NCBI RefSeq assembly: GCF_004777465.1
Contig: NZ_CP038462.1
Location: 868,001-932,000, forward strand
DNA length: 64,000 nucleotides
Direction: 5' to 3'
Source of the DNA: Nocardioides daphniae
GTDB taxonomy: Bacteria; Actinomycetota; Actinomycetes; Propionibacteriales; Nocardioidaceae
A program made the translations under genes and the position numbers. How positions within the stretch are numbered: position 1 is the stretch's first letter; each line of letters starts with the position of its first letter. Below the pieces are notes generated by a model, which worked only from the letters and a program-made list of their open reading frames with translations, did not search any database and was not told the origin of the DNA. Of the stretch, positions 14,454-25,073 are shown piece after piece.

Positions 14454-15701
14454 TCAGCCGACCTGGTCGGCCTCGTCCGCCATCTTCTCGGCGTGCGCCT
14501 GCTCCTTCGGGTCCTCCAGGCCGGGGATGCGTCCGGCGTGCTCGACGTCGACGGTGAGGTTCTCGCCGGTCGCCGGGTCGAAGAGGTGCATCTTGGAGGA
14601 GTTGACCCAGATCTGCGCCTCGTCGCCGTCGGAGATGCGGCTCGCGCCGTCGAGTGAGACGACCATCTGCGTACGCAGCGACTCGCCGTCGAGGTCCTTC
14701 TCGAGCTGCTCCAGCTGCTCACGGACCTCCGGCGGCGCCTCGAAGGGCACGTAGGCGTAGGCCTGGTTGCCCAGCCACTCCACCACGTCGACGGTCGCCG
14801 AGAAGGTGGAGCCCTCGCTGGCCTTGTCGCCGACCACGCTGGCGTCCTCGAAGTGCTCGGGCCGGATGCCAGCGATCAGCAGGCCCTTGCCCTGCGCCTT
14901 GTCGGCCTTGGCCTGCGGGATCTGCACCTCGCCGAACGGCAGCTTGACGGTCGTGCCGTCGACCTCGGCCGGCAGGAAGTTCATCGGCGGGGAGCCGATG
15001 AAGCCGGCGACGAAGAGGTTGCCGGGGTTCTCGTACAGCTCGCGCGGCGAGGCGAGCTGCTGCAGCACGCCGCGCTTGAGCACCGCGACCCGGTCGCCCA
15101 GCGTCATGGCCTCGGTCTGGTCATGGGTGACGTAGATGGTGGTGATGCCGAGCCGCTTCTGCAGCCGGGCGATCTCGGTGCGCATCTGCCCGCGCAGCTT
15201 GGCGTCGAGGTTCGACAGCGGCTCGTCGAAGAGGAAGGCGTCGGCGTCGCGGACGATCGCGCGGCCCATGGCGACGCGCTGGCGCTGGCCACCGGACAGG
15301 TTGCCGGGCTTGCGCTCCAGGTGCTCGTCGAGCTCGAGGGTCTTCGACGCCTCGCGCACCTTCTTGTCGACCTCCTTGTCGTCCGCACCGGCCAGGCGCA
15401 GCGGGAAGGCGATGTTCTCGTAGACGGTCAGGTGCGGGTAGAGCGCATAGTTCTGGAAGACCATCGCCAGGTTGCGGTCGCGGGGTGCGAGGTCGTTGAC
15501 CCGACGGTCGCCGATCATCATGTCGCCGTCGGTGATGTCCTCGAGGCCGACGACCATGCGCAGCAGGGTCGACTTCCCGCAGCCCGAGGGGCCGACGAGG
15601 ATCATGAACTCGCCGTCGGCGACGTCGATGCTGACGTCGTTGACGGCGGGGAAGCCGTCGCCGTAGCGCTTGACGATGTGGTTCATTGTGATGGCAGCCA
15701 T
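14454..15701 (-). CDS. ugpC: ABC transporter ATP-binding subunit, MalK/UgpC type
   Basis: This 415-residue ATPase energises carbohydrate import. It shows Walker A GPSGCGKST (residues 37-45), the signature LSGGQRQRVAMGRA, Walker B FLFDEPLSNLDAKLR and the C-terminal regulatory TOBE region that defines the MalK/MsmK/UgpC group. It is the last gene of a four-gene minus-strand operon of binding protein, two permeases and ATPase, five bases after the upstream permease. The substrate (maltodextrin, glycerol-phosphate or another sugar) cannot be decided. No regulator or glycosidase lies beside it. Confidence 0.92.
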   Translation of the reverse strand: MAAITMNHIVKRYGDGFPAVNDVSIDVADGEFMILVGPSGCGKSTLLRMVVGLEDITDGDMMIGDRRVNDLAPRDRNLAMVFQNYALYPHLTVYENIAFPLRLAGADDKEVDKKVREASKTLELDEHLERKPGNLSGGQRQRVAMGRAIVRDADAFLFDEPLSNLDAKLRGQMRTEIARLQKRLGITTIYVTHDQTEAMTLGDRVAVLKRGVLQQLASPRELYENPGNLFVAGFIGSPPMNFLPAEVDGTTVKLPFGEVQIPQAKADKAQGKGLLIAGIRPEHFEDASVVGDKASEGSTFSATVDVVEWLGNQAYAYVPFEAPPEVREQLEQLEKDLDGESLRTQMVVSLDGASRISDGDEAQIWVNSSKMHLFDPATGENLTVDVEHAGRIPGLEDPKEQAHAEKMADEADQVG

Positions 15702-15705
15702 CGGA

Positions 15706-16542
15706 TCAACCCTTCACTGCGCCGGAGGTCAGTCCGGCGACGATCTTGCGCTGGAACAGCAGGACGATGATGACGATCGGGATCGTCGAGAGCACGGCGC
15801 CCGCGGCGAGCAGGGAAGCCGGTCGGTTGAACGGGTCGGCCCCGACGAAGAACGAGAGCGCGGCGGGGATCGGGCGGGCCGTCTCGGTGGAGGTCAGCGA
15901 GATCCCGAAGACGAAGTCGTTCCAGGCGAAGAAGAACGTCAGGATCGCGGCGGTGAAGACACCCGGGGCCGCGAGCGGGACGATCACCTTGCGGAAGGCC
16001 TGCCACGCGGTGGCGCCGTCGACCTGCGCCGCCTGCTCCATCTCCCACGGGATCTCCCGGAAGAATGCCGAGAGCGTCCAGATCGCCAGCGGGAGCGTGA
16101 ACGACATGTAGGGGATGATCAGGCCGGGCCAGGTGTCGTACAGCCCGACCGTGCGCCACATGTCGAAGAGCGGGCCCACGAGCGAGACCACCGGGAACAT
16201 CGCGATCACCAGCGCCATCGTGAGCACGAACTTCTTGCCCTTGAACTCCAGGCGCGCGATCGCGTACGCAGCCAGCGTCGCGATGATCACCGAGAGCAGC
16301 GTGGCGATCAGCGAGATGCCGATGGAGTTGAGGATGGCCCGCCGGAACTGGTCGTTGTCCCAGACGAGCTCGTAGTTGTCGAAGCCGACGTAGGCGTCCC
16401 CGGGCAGGAAGCCCGGCGACCCGGCGGCGACGGCGTTGGGGTCCTTGAGGCTGAGCGACAGGATCCAGGCGACCGGGAGCAGGCACCAGGCGAGGATCAG
16501 CAGGGCGCCGAGCACGACGCCGACCTTCTGCAGTGGCTTCAT
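15706..16542 (-). CDS. Carbohydrate ABC transporter permease (MalG type)
   Basis: This 278-residue inner-membrane permease has about six transmembrane segments. The cytoplasmic EAA loop reads EMEQAAQVDGATAWQAFRKVI and contacts the ATPase. The first helix (residues about 8-28) and the sequence order match MalG-type permeases of the CUT1 family. It ends five bases before the ATPase start and follows the other permease by four bases, so all are co-transcribed. Confidence 0.92.
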   Translation of the reverse strand: MKPLQKVGVVLGALLILAWCLLPVAWILSLSLKDPNAVAAGSPGFLPGDAYVGFDNYELVWDNDQFRRAILNSIGISLIATLLSVIIATLAAYAIARLEFKGKKFVLTMALVIAMFPVVSLVGPLFDMWRTVGLYDTWPGLIIPYMSFTLPLAIWTLSAFFREIPWEMEQAAQVDGATAWQAFRKVIVPLAAPGVFTAAILTFFFAWNDFVFGISLTSTETARPIPAALSFFVGADPFNRPASLLAAGAVLSTIPIVIIVLLFQRKIVAGLTSGAVKG

Positions 16543-16546
16543 CTCT

Positions 16547-17481
16547 TCACTCCTGCCTGGCTGCGGCCAGGTCGACGCGGAAGACCTTCACGATCACGAA
16601 GGCCACGATGAGGACGGACAGGAAGAGCAGCACCGAGAGCGCGGACCCGATGCCCAGCTGGAACTGCTCGATCACCTGCCGGTAGGTGAGGAACGAGACC
16701 GACTCGGTGCCCTGGGCACCTGCCGTCATCACGAAGATGTTGTCGAAGATGCGGTAGGCGTCCAGCGCGCGGAAGAGGACAGCGACCATGATCGCCGAGC
16801 GCATGTTGGGAAGGATCACCTTCCACAGCCGCTGCCACCAGGTGGCGCCGTCGACCTTGGCGGCCTCCAGCATGTCCTCCGAGACCTGGGCCAGGCCGGC
16901 CAGCAGGAGCAGCGACATGAAGGGCGTGGTCTTCCAGATCTCCGAGACCATGATCGCGGCCATCGCCGAGCCGTACTCGCCGAACCAGTTGAAGTCGGAG
17001 CCGACGAAGGGCAGCCAGTCGTTGACGAAGCCGTTGGTGTTGGAGAAGGCGAACTGCCACGCGAAGCCCGAGACCACGGTGATGATGCCGTAGGGGATCA
17101 GGATCGAGGTGCGGATGATGCCGCGGGCGAAGATCACCCGGTGCATCACCATGGCGAAGGCGAAGCCGATGACCAGCTCGACCGCCACCGTCACCACCAT
17201 GATGAAGACGGTGTTGAGGGTGGTGGACCAGAAGAGTGAGTCGGTGAGGGCCGTGACGTAGTTGCGGGCCCCCACGAAGCTCTTGTCGTCAGGTGCGGTG
17301 AGGCTGTAGTCGTACACGCTCAGCCAGATGGCGCGGACCATCGGGAAGGCCGTGACCAGCAGCATCAGGGCGATGGCGGGGCGACCAGCTTCTGGCCCAG
17401 CTTGTTCTCGGCGACGGCCCGGTCGGAGGCGTCGACGCGCTCCTTGCGAGCCTTGACGCGAGGAGCTGTCACTGTGCTCAC
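16547..17481 (-). CDS. Carbohydrate ABC transporter permease (MalF type), frame break
   Basis: This is the partner permease, about 310 residues, with an EAA loop DMLEAAKVDGATWWQRLWKVI and roughly six membrane helices. The N-terminal 37 codons (GTG at 17481, STVTAPRVKARKERVDAS) are in a different frame from the rest. One base is missing near 17376-17381, where LVAP should run straight into AIALMLLVTAFP. The GTG overlaps the binding-protein stop as GTGA, which supports this start and operon membership. Confidence 0.86.
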
Positions 17482-18819
17482 AGGAGTCTCCTTCCGTCCA
17501 GGACGTCGGAGAGGAACGAGGCCGACTCCTTCGGGGTGGTGTCGGGGCTGACCGACGTCGGGGGGTGCCAGACCGACTGGAGCGCACCGGAGATCTGGCT
17601 GTAGAAGGCGCTCTGCGGGCGGGGACCGGCCGAGTCGACCGACTCGCGGAAGAGCGCCAGCAGGTCCTCGGGGTAGGCCTCCTTGAGGGCTTCGGCCTCG
17701 TAGACCGAGCCACGGGACGGGAAGAGCCCGGCCTCGACGGCCAACGCCTCCTGCGCGTCGGGGTTGGTCACGCAGAGCGCGGCCTCCTGGGCCATCTCCT
17801 TGTGGTCGCTGTAGGCGCCGACGCCGACCTGGATGCCGCCGATCGGCGGGCGGGACTCCTCGCCCTCGACGGTGGCCGGGTAGCGGGCCCAGCCGAGGTC
17901 CTTCATCGCGCCCTTGACCAGGGTGCCGTTGGCCTCGCCGTCCTCCATGTTCTTGTAGACGAAGGTCCAGTTGACCATGAAGGAGCCGTTGTCCTCGGTC
18001 GACGGACCCTCGAGCAGGCGGCCGAGGCTGGTGCCCTCGTTGGAGACCGAGAGGTCGTTCTGTGCGGCGCCGGAGTCGGCGAGCTGCTGGATCACCTCGG
18101 CAGCGGCGCGGCCGGCGTCGGAGTCGACGTCGACCTTCGCGTCGCGGCCCTGCTCGGTGTCGCTGACCAGGTCGCCGCCCGCGCCCGTCACGAGTGCGTT
18201 GAGCCAGACCACGTAGCCCTCGTACTTGTTGGCCTGGACGCCGACGGTGCCGTCGTTCTGGTCGGCCGCCTCGATGATCTGCTTCCAGGTGACGGGCTGC
18301 GTCATGTCGAGCCCGGCCTTCTCGGCGAGCGACTTGCGGTACCAGAGCACCTGGGTGTTGGCCCACTGCGGGACCACCACGACCTCGTCCTCCCAGGTGG
18401 CGGTGGCGGCGGCGCCTCGAGCACGTCGTCGTCGATGGCCCGGTCGGCCAGCTCGCCGGTGAAGGGCTCGAGCCACCCGGCGCTGGCGAACTCCGGCACG
18501 AAGATCGGGTCGAGGTTCATCAGGTCGGTGGACGAGTCCTTGGCCGCCAGGCGGCGGGCGAGCTGCGTACGCTGCTCCGTCGCGTTGTTGGGCAGCAGCT
18601 GCACCGAGATGTCGTAGTCGTCGGTCGAGCAGTTCTCGGCGATCGTGGCGACCGTCTCCTGCGCGTCCGGGTTGATGTACCAGTTCAGTGAGACCTTGCC
18701 GTCGTCCCCGAGCCGCAGGCCGCCAGGACGGACGACCCGAGCAGGACTGCGGCCACGGCCAGGCCCGCGCGACGCAGGCGTGGTGTTCCTTGACGTGGGC
18801 GGAAGCGTTGCGTTCGCAT
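17478..18819 (-). CDS. Sugar ABC transporter substrate-binding lipoprotein, two frame breaks
   Basis: This is the extracellular solute-binding protein (family 1) of the importer, about 446 residues. The ATG at 18819 starts a signal peptide with two arginines, a hydrophobic stretch and the lipobox LAAC, so the mature protein is a lipoprotein. The body shows ATEQRTQLARRLAAKDSS, DLMNLDPIFVPEFASAGWLEP and QWANTQVLWYRKSL, typical of the family. The frame breaks near 18706-18709 and 18413, each consistent with loss of one G or C. Sugar specificity is not readable. Confidence 0.88.
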
Positions 18820-18957
18820 GACCCTCCTCGATGTGGTCTCCATCACATGTAGTCCTTGTGGGTCACTTGCCGCAACCCCCTCAGGCCTTGCGTTGTGCCT
18901 GACAACGTGTCTCCTGATGGGTTGTGGGGTGGATGGGACCGTGCTTGTGTCGACGCC

Positions 18958-19823
18958 ATGAACTCTTCTCGGGAATCCCTGCGTCGTGCCGGGGCGGGGC
19001 TGTCCGCCCTCGCCTGCGCGTCCGTGCTCGCAGGCCAGTCACCTGCCCACGCGTCACCCGGCGCAAACGCGCGCAGCGCGACGTCAACCTCGGTTGCGGG
19101 GCAGGTGGCGGCCGCAGGCCGCGTGGAGGGGCCGACGCCCACCGGCGTACCGGCCTTCCAGACCGCCCGCAACCGGCAGGTCAAGACGCGCGTCATCGAC
19201 TACGTACGCGTGTGCCCGGACTGCGTCTCCGGCAAGGAGGTGCCGCCGTCCTACCGGTCGAAGCAGGCGTCGGCGCGGATCCGGGTGACCGCCTCGACCT
19301 ACAAGATCCTCGACCAGAACAACCGGTACGACTTCTACGCGGTCGACGTGACCTCGGAGATGCGCAAGCGCAAGGGTGACCAGGACTGGGGCTGGTACGA
19401 CGTGGTCATCACCAGCGTCGGACGGACGAAGCTGCGCGGGACGTCGTACTCGGCGGGGCGGAACTTCGAGAACGTCGACCGCTGCAAGTCGTTCCCGGTG
19501 GACCTGGGTGTCAGCTTCTACGGCGTGAGCGCCGGGACGACGGTCGGCAACGTGTCGTTCTGCAACAAGGGCTCACGGATGCTGCACTCGAAGGTCGCCA
19601 AGGGGCGCAAGTACCACGCCACGGGGGTCTCGGGGATCCGCTCGGTGCAGGGGCAGCGCTACGTACGCGTGCCGCAGGGCAAGCTGCCGAAGTTCCGGGT
19701 ACAGCTGGTCACAACAAGGACCGCTTCTTCTGCTACACGGTCTCCGACGGCACCCACTGCCGCGTCGACCACCTCATGCAGTCGAAGGGGCTGACGATCG
19801 GGACGACGCGGCAGAAGAAGTGA
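18958..19823 (+). CDS. Secreted protein of unknown function, frame break near the C-terminus
   Basis: I do not recognise this family. From the ATG at 18958 the protein has a signal peptide (RRAGAGLSALACASVLAG, cleavage probably after AHA near residue 33) and a mature domain of about 250 residues. That domain is rich in basic residues and strands and has cysteine pairs at CPDC, RCKSF, FCNKG and, after the frame break near 19708, FCYTV and HCRV. The C-terminal segment HNKDRFFCYTVSDGTHC to GTTRQKK continues in another frame to 19823. It is divergent from the sugar importer. A structural or inhibitor-like exported protein is possible, but nothing proves it. Confidence 0.7.
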
Positions 19824-19838
19824 GCCCGACCGGGCTCA
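19821..19838. terminator. Hairpin between convergent genes
   Basis: TGAGCCC (19821-19827) and GGGCTCA (19832-19838) form a perfect 7-bp stem with a GACC loop, starting at the stop codon of the secreted-protein gene and facing the glpX 3' end. There is no T-tract, as is common in GC-rich actinobacteria. Confidence 0.5.
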
Positions 19839-19857
19839 CGTGATCACTGGGAGGTGG

Positions 19858-20878
19858 TCACTGGGAGAAGTTGATCGCGGAGAACTTCTTCATCTTGCTG
19901 AGCTGGTGCTCGGAGATGACCTGGCGGATCGTGCCGCTGCGCGAGCGCATCACCAGCGAGTGGGTGGTCGCGGCGCCGTTTGCTTTGTAGCGGACGCCCT
20001 TCATCAGCTCGCCGTCACTGATGCCGGTGGCGACGAAGAAGCAGTCGTCACCGGTGACCAGGTCGTCGGTGGAGAGGACGAAGTTGGGGTCGAGGTTGTG
20101 GCCGGCGTCGATGGCGCGCTGGCGCTCCTCGTCGTCGGTGGGCCACAGGCGACCCTGGATCACGCCGCCGATCGCCTTCATGGCGCAGGCCGCGATGATG
20201 CCCTCGGGGGTGCCGCCGATGCCGAGCATGAGGTCGACGCCGGTGTCGGGGCGGGCCGCCATGATCGCGCCGGCGACGTCGCCGTCGCTGATGAACTTGA
20301 TCCGCGCGCCGGTGGAGCGGATCTGCTCGACCATCTCTCGTGGCGCGGGCGGTCGAGGATGACGACGGTGACGTCCTCGGGGCGGGTGCCCTTGGCGCGG
20401 GCCACGGCGCGGATGTTCTCCGGGACGGGGTTGCGGATGTCGACGACGTGGGCGGCCTCGGGGCCGGTGACCAGTTCTCCATGTAGAAGACGGCCGACGG
20501 GTCGTACATCGCGCCGCGCGGGGCGACCGCCATCACGGCGATCGCGTTGTTCATGCCCTTGGCGGTCAGCGTGGTGCCGTCGATCGGGTCGACGGCGACG
20601 TCGACCTCGGGGCCGGTGCCGTCGCCGACCTGCTCGCCGTTGAAGAGCATCGGGGCGTCGTCCTTCTCGCCCTCGCCGATGACGACGGTGCCGTTCATGG
20701 CGACCGAGGAGATCATCACGCGCATCGCGTTGACGGCGACGCCGTCGGCACCGTTCTTGTCGCCGCGTCCGACCCAGCGACCCGCTGCCAGTGCGGCGGC
20801 CTCGGTGACGCGCACCAGCTCCATGGCCAGGTTGCGGTCGGGCGGGGTGGGCGAGACGGAGGCGTCGACGTTCGTCAT
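19858..20878 (-). CDS. glpX: Fructose-1,6-bisphosphatase class II GlpX, two frame breaks
   Basis: GlpX removes the 1-phosphate of fructose-1,6-bisphosphate and is the main gluconeogenic phosphatase in actinobacteria. The N-terminus shows [21 protein letters not shown] split before [13 protein letters not shown], then [13 protein letters not shown] and the metal site [13 protein letters not shown]. The middle part and the C-terminus ([16 protein letters not shown]) are in other frames. Breaks near 20477 (missing G after MEK) and 20338 (missing G in RHEEMVEQ) explain this. The ATG at 20878 is preferred; one three codons upstream is possible. Confidence 0.9.
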
Positions 20879-21012
20879 GGGGCGCATCGTATCGGGCGCG
20901 GGACGCCCCGCCGCGCCCGGCCGCGGGGCGTGAACGAGGTCCCGCTCACAGGGCCCGCCCACGGCGGGGAGGGGGCGGCGGTCGGGTGGGCGCCACCTGC
21001 GAGGATGGGCGC

Positions 21013-21623
21013 GTGAGTGAGAGTCCCGGTCGCTACCAGACCTCGATGGCAGGCATGGTCGGCGCGATGATCGTCCTGGTCGGATGCGTGCTGGCCTTCG
21101 TCGCCTTCCGCGAGACCAGCCGCGAGGTGCCGCAGGTCGAGCCCGAGGCCGTCGAGTGGCAGGCCGCCGTGACGGCGCTCGTCGACGAGGGGCGCGAGGT
21201 GGTGGCACCCGAGGTGCTCCCCGAGGAGTGGATCGCCACGAACGTCCGGATCGCGCCCAGCGACCCGCCCGTGCTCGAGCTCAGCATGCTCACCGACCAG
21301 GAGAAGTTCGTCGGGTTCCGCCAGGACGACGAGGACCTCGAGGACCTGCTCAAGACCTACGTCGACGAGAAGGCCCGGCCCGGCGACCCGTCGCGGTGAC
21401 CGGCGACTTCGCCGGCGAGTGGCGCAGCTGGTCCGACGAGGGCGGCGACCACGCGCTGGTGCTCGACCACGGTGAGACCCAGCTGATGGTCTACGGCTCC
21501 GCCCCGCTCGAGGACCTGGTCGAGCTCGCCTCGATGCTGGTCGTGGCCGACCCGTCGGTGACCGAGCCGCGGGAGATGGGCACGCCGGTCCCGACCCCGT
21601 CGGGCTCCCCGACGCCGAGCTGA
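21013..21623 (+). CDS. DUF4245 domain membrane protein, one frame break
   Basis: This is a DUF4245 protein of about 203 residues with one N-terminal membrane helix (residues about 12-33, [18 protein letters not shown]) and an exported or cytoplasmic-face domain. The first part ends at 21399 in frame, but the conserved remainder ([17 protein letters not shown] and [11 protein letters not shown]) continues in the next frame to 21623. One base is missing around 21385-21392, before GTCGCGGTGACC. DUF4245 genes next to glpX and exonuclease VII are a conserved actinobacterial arrangement; the function is unknown. Confidence 0.8.
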
Positions 21624-21651
21624 CCTCAGTCGTCGGGTCGAGGCGTCGGGC

Positions 21652-21870
21652 TCAGTCGTCGGAGGGTGCGTCCTTGGCGATCGCGTCGTCGAGCCGCTGG
21701 CGCGCCCCGTTGAGCCACGCCTGGCAGGCCGTCGCCAACGCCTCGCCGCGCTCCCACAGCGCCAAGGACTCCTCGAGCGTGGTGCCGCCCTGCTCGAGCG
21801 TGCGCACCACCTCGATCAGCTCCTCCCGGGCCTCCTCGTAGGAGAGGTCCTGCGGGGCGGTCTCACTCAT
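21652..21870 (-). CDS. xseB: Exodeoxyribonuclease VII small subunit
   Basis: This 72-residue XseB subunit forms a complex with XseA that degrades single-stranded DNA from both ends during mismatch and recombination repair. The sequence [20 protein letters not shown], followed by [15 protein letters not shown], is the classic two-helix XseB pattern. Its start overlaps the 3' end of xseA by eight bases, as is usual for this pair. Confidence 0.95.
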   Translation of the reverse strand: MSETAPQDLSYEEAREELIEVVRTLEQGGTTLEESLALWERGEALATACQAWLNGARQRLDDAIAKDAPSDD

Positions 21871-23133
21871 CGTCGGCTCCTGCGGTCTGAGGCTGGCTGG
21901 GGTGGGGCTGGCTGTGGTCGGGCTCGGTGTCGGTGGAGGTCGCGTGCACGCGGCCGTCGGCCAGCCGCACGGTCAGCGCGCTGCCCGCGGGCAGCGCCGT
22001 GACCGAGGTGACCACGTGGCCGTCGCCGTCCTGCACCACGGCGTAGCCGCGCTGCAACGTGGCCAGGGGGGACAGGGCACGCGCGCGGGCGCGGTGGTGG
22101 TCGACGTCGTCGGCGGCGCGGTCGAGCCGGTGCGAGAGCGTACGCCTGGCGCGGTCGCGCAGGGCGGCGACCTCGTCGGCCCGGGCGTCGAGCAGCGTAC
22201 GAGGGTCGGCCAGCGCGGGGCGGGAGCGCAGGGCGTCGAGGGTGTGCTGCTCGCGCTCCACGTAGGCGCGGACCAGTGACCGGACGCGTCCGTGGGCCCA
22301 GACCACGCCGGCCAGCTCCTCGGCCATGTCGGGCACGACCTGCTTGGCGGCGTCGTGGGGGTGGAGGCGCGGACGTCGGCGACCAGGTCGAGCAGCGGCT
22401 GGTCGGGCTCGTGGCCGATGGCGGAGACCACCGGCGTACGCATCGAGTGGACCTGCCGGACCAGGCTCTCGTCGCTGAAGGGCAGCAGGTCCTCGACCGA
22501 GCCGCCGCCGCGGGCCACGACGATGACGTCGACGGCCGGGTTGGCCTCGAGGCGCTGGAGCGCGGCGATCACGGTGGCGGCGGAGTTCTGGCCCTGCATG
22601 GTGGCGTGGGCGACCTCGAAGCGGACCGCCGGCCAGCGGCGCCGCGCGTTGTCGAGGACGTCGCGCTCGGCGGCCGACTTGGGGGCGGTGACCAGGCCCA
22701 CGCAGTCGGGCAGGAAGGGGAGCTGGCGCTTGAGCTCGGGGGCGAAAAGTCCTTCGGCGGCCAGCAGCTGGCGGCGGCGCTCGAGGCGGGCGAGCAGCTC
22801 GCCGAGGCCGACCATCCGGATGTCGCGGGCGACCAGCGAGAGGGTGCCGCGGTTGGCGTAGTAGCTGGGCTTGGCGTGCAAGACGACGCTGGCCCCCTCG
22901 ACCAGCGGCGGGTTGAGGGAGTCGAAGAGGCTGCGCGCACAGGTGACGTTGACCGAGATGTCGGCGTGCGAGTCGCGCAGCGTCATGAAGACGGTCTGCA
23001 GGCCCGGTCGCCGCGAGACCTGGGTGACCTGGCCCTCGACCCAGACCGCGCCGAGACGGTCGATCCATCCCGAGAGCGCGTTGGCGATCGACCGGACCGG
23101 TGCCGGTTGCTCCAGGGAGGTCTCGAGTGCCAC
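21863..23133 (-). CDS. xseA: Exodeoxyribonuclease VII large subunit, one frame break
   Basis: XseA is the catalytic subunit of exonuclease VII, about 424 residues. It has an N-terminal OB-fold (residues 10-110, [20 protein letters not shown]) and the catalytic region with [20 protein letters not shown] and VSAIGHEPD. After VRASTPT the frame shifts near 22361 (one C missing), and the coiled-coil C-terminal part [16 protein letters not shown] continues to 21863. The GTG at 23133 sits 6 bases after a TAGGCT -10, so translation is likely leaderless. Confidence 0.92.
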
Positions 23134-23139
23134 GCGGTG

Positions 23140-23145
23140 AGCCTA
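23140..23145 (-). promoter_or_regulatory. -10 box of xseA-xseB (leaderless)
   Basis: TAGGCT on the minus strand ends 6 bases before the GTG of xseA at 23133. The divergent methyltransferase starts only 49 bases away. Confidence 0.55.
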
Positions 23146-23181
23146 GTGGCGCGCTCCGACAGGACCGGACAGGCTCGGCAC

Positions 23182-24045
23182 GTGACGGAGACGGGGAGGA
23201 CCGTGGCGGACGGACTGGTGGCGCCGTTGCGCGCTGCGGGCTGCGTCTTCGCCGAGGACGAGGCACGGTTGCTGGTCGAGGCCGCTGGCGACGCCGGCGA
23301 TGCTGCCGACCCCGACGCGCTGGAGGCCATGGTGGGCCGGCGGGTGGCGGGGGAGCCGTTGGAGCTTGTGCTGGGGTGGGTGGAGTTCGACGGGCTGCGG
23401 CTGCAGGTGGCGCCGGGCGTCTTCGTGCCGCGCCAGGGGACGGTGGCGATGGTCGACGAGGCCGTCGCGTTGCTGGCCGGGATCGAGCGGCCGCGGGTGG
23501 TCGACCTCTGCTGCGGCGTGGGCGCGGTGGGGTGCGCCGTCGTACGCCGCGTGCCCGACGCCGACGTGGCGTTGAGCGACGTCGACGCCACGGCCGTACG
23601 TCTGGCGCGCGCGAACCTTGACGCGCACGGTGGGGCCGGTGCGGACGAGCGTGAGCGTGTCGCCGTGGCCGGCGACCTCTTCTCCGGGCTGCCCGAGGGC
23701 TGGCGCGGACAGGTCGACGTGTGCACGGCCAACGCGCCGTACGTCCCCTCCCGCGCCGTCGCGTTCATGCCGCGGGAGTCGCGTGACCACGAGCCGTTGG
23801 CGACCGTGGACGGTGGGGAGGACGGGCTCGCCGTGCACCGTCGGCTCGCGGCCGTGGCGGGGGAGTGGCTGCGGCCCGGCGGGCACCTGCTGGTGGAGGT
23901 GTCTCCCGACCAGGTGGACGGTGCGCTGACGCTCCTCGCGGAGCGTGGCCTGGCCGTCCGGGCCGTGGCGTCGACGGACGACGGGCCGGTCGTGGTGGTC
24001 GCGACCACGCCGTTCGACCCGGCGCCTCCTAGACTCGGACCATGA
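23182..24045 (+). CDS. HemK/PrmC-like N5-glutamine methyltransferase family protein
   Basis: This 287-residue SAM-dependent methyltransferase resembles PrmC, which methylates the GGQ glutamine of release factors. The SAM-binding motif is [12 protein letters not shown] and the catalytic loop is NAPYVPS, a variant of NPPY that is common in actinobacterial paralogues annotated as putative N5-glutamine methyltransferases. The GTG at 23182 is chosen because it lies just outside the xseA promoter. The stop overlaps the ispH start (ATGA). Since the canonical prmC is usually beside prfA, this is likely a paralogue with another target. Confidence 0.82.
   Translation: MTETGRTVADGLVAPLRAAGCVFAEDEARLLVEAAGDAGDAADPDALEAMVGRRVAGEPLELVLGWVEFDGLRLQVAPGVFVPRQGTVAMVDEAVALLAGIERPRVVDLCCGVGAVGCAVVRRVPDADVALSDVDATAVRLARANLDAHGGAGADERERVAVAGDLFSGLPEGWRGQVDVCTANAPYVPSRAVAFMPRESRDHEPLATVDGGEDGLAVHRRLAAVAGEWLRPGGHLLVEVSPDQVDGALTLLAERGLAVRAVASTDDGPVVVVATTPFDPAPPRLGP
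24030..24035 (+). promoter_or_regulatory. -10 box of ispH (leaderless)
   Basis: TAGACT ends 6 bases before the ispH ATG at 24042, inside the 3' end of the methyltransferase gene. ispH may therefore have its own leaderless transcript. Confidence 0.55.
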
Positions 24046-25073
24046 CCACCGACCTCGGCATTCCCCCGGTCCTCGACCCCGACGCCGCCAGGAGCGTCCT
24101 GCTGGCTGCTCCGCGCGGCTACTGCGCTGGCGTCGACCGGGCTGTGATCACAGTCGAGAAGGCGCTCGACCTCTACGGCGCACCGGTCTACGTGCGCAAG
24201 GAGATCGTGCACAACAAGCACGTCGTCGCGACCCTGCAGGACCGCGGCGCGATCTTCGTCGAGGAGCTTGACGAGGTGCCGGCCGGCTCGACCGTCGTCT
24301 TCTCGGCGCACGGTGTCTCCCCGGCCGTGCACGCCGAGGCCGCCGAGCGCAGCCTCAAGACGATCGACGCCACCTGCCCGCTGGTGACGAAGGTGCACCA
24401 CGAGGCCAAGCGCTTCGCCGCCGACGACTACGACATCCTGCTGATCGGCCACGCCGGTCACGAGGAGGTCGAGGGCACCGCCGGTGAGGCGCCCGACCAC
24501 ATCCAGCTCGTGGAGTCGCCCGACGTCGCCGGCATCGAGGTGCGCGACCCGGCCAAGGTGGCCTGGCTGTCGCAGACCACGTTGTCGGTCGACGAGACGA
24601 TGGCGACGGTGCGGGCGATCCGGGAGAAGTTCCCGCTGCTGCTCGACCCGCCGAGCGACGACATCTGCTACGCCACCCAGAACCGCCAGCTCGCGGTGAA
24701 GGAGATCGCCCAGGGCGCCGACCTGGTGATCGTGGTGGGCTCGCGCAACTCGTCCAACTCGGTCCGCCTGGTCGAGGTCGCCCTGGAGGCCGGAGCGAAG
24801 GCCTCCTACCTGGTCGACTACGCCCACGAGATCGACGAGGCGTGGCTCGAGGGCGTGGAGAACGTGGCCGTCACCTCCGGCGCCTCGGTCCCCGAGGAGC
24901 TCGTGCAGGGGGTGCTGTCGTTCCTGGCCGACCGTGGCTACCCCGACGCCCGCGCGGTGCAGTCGGCGGAGGAGTCGCTGATCTTCGCGCTGCCGCCAGA
25001 GCTGCGACGCGACATCCGCGCGGCCCAGCAGGCCGCCCAGGCCGCCGCGCAGCCCGACCAGGCGAGCTCCTGA
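24042..25073 (+). CDS. ispH: 4-hydroxy-3-methylbut-2-enyl diphosphate reductase
   Basis: IspH (LytB) is the [4Fe-4S] enzyme of the last step of the MEP isoprenoid pathway, producing IPP and DMAPP. The 343-residue protein has the three cluster cysteines in GYCAGVDRA (Cys28), ATCPLV and [11 protein letters not shown], plus the substrate motifs [10 protein letters not shown] and [11 protein letters not shown]. Length is slightly above the usual 310-320 because of short extensions at both ends. It shares an overlapping start with the methyltransferase and is followed at once by a YrdC-domain gene. Confidence 0.96.
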   Translation: MTTDLGIPPVLDPDAARSVLLAAPRGYCAGVDRAVITVEKALDLYGAPVYVRKEIVHNKHVVATLQDRGAIFVEELDEVPAGSTVVFSAHGVSPAVHAEAAERSLKTIDATCPLVTKVHHEAKRFAADDYDILLIGHAGHEEVEGTAGEAPDHIQLVESPDVAGIEVRDPAKVAWLSQTTLSVDETMATVRAIREKFPLLLDPPSDDICYATQNRQLAVKEIAQGADLVIVVGSRNSSNSVRLVEVALEAGAKASYLVDYAHEIDEAWLEGVENVAVTSGASVPEELVQGVLSFLADRGYPDARAVQSAEESLIFALPPELRRDIRAAQQAAQAAAQPDQASS

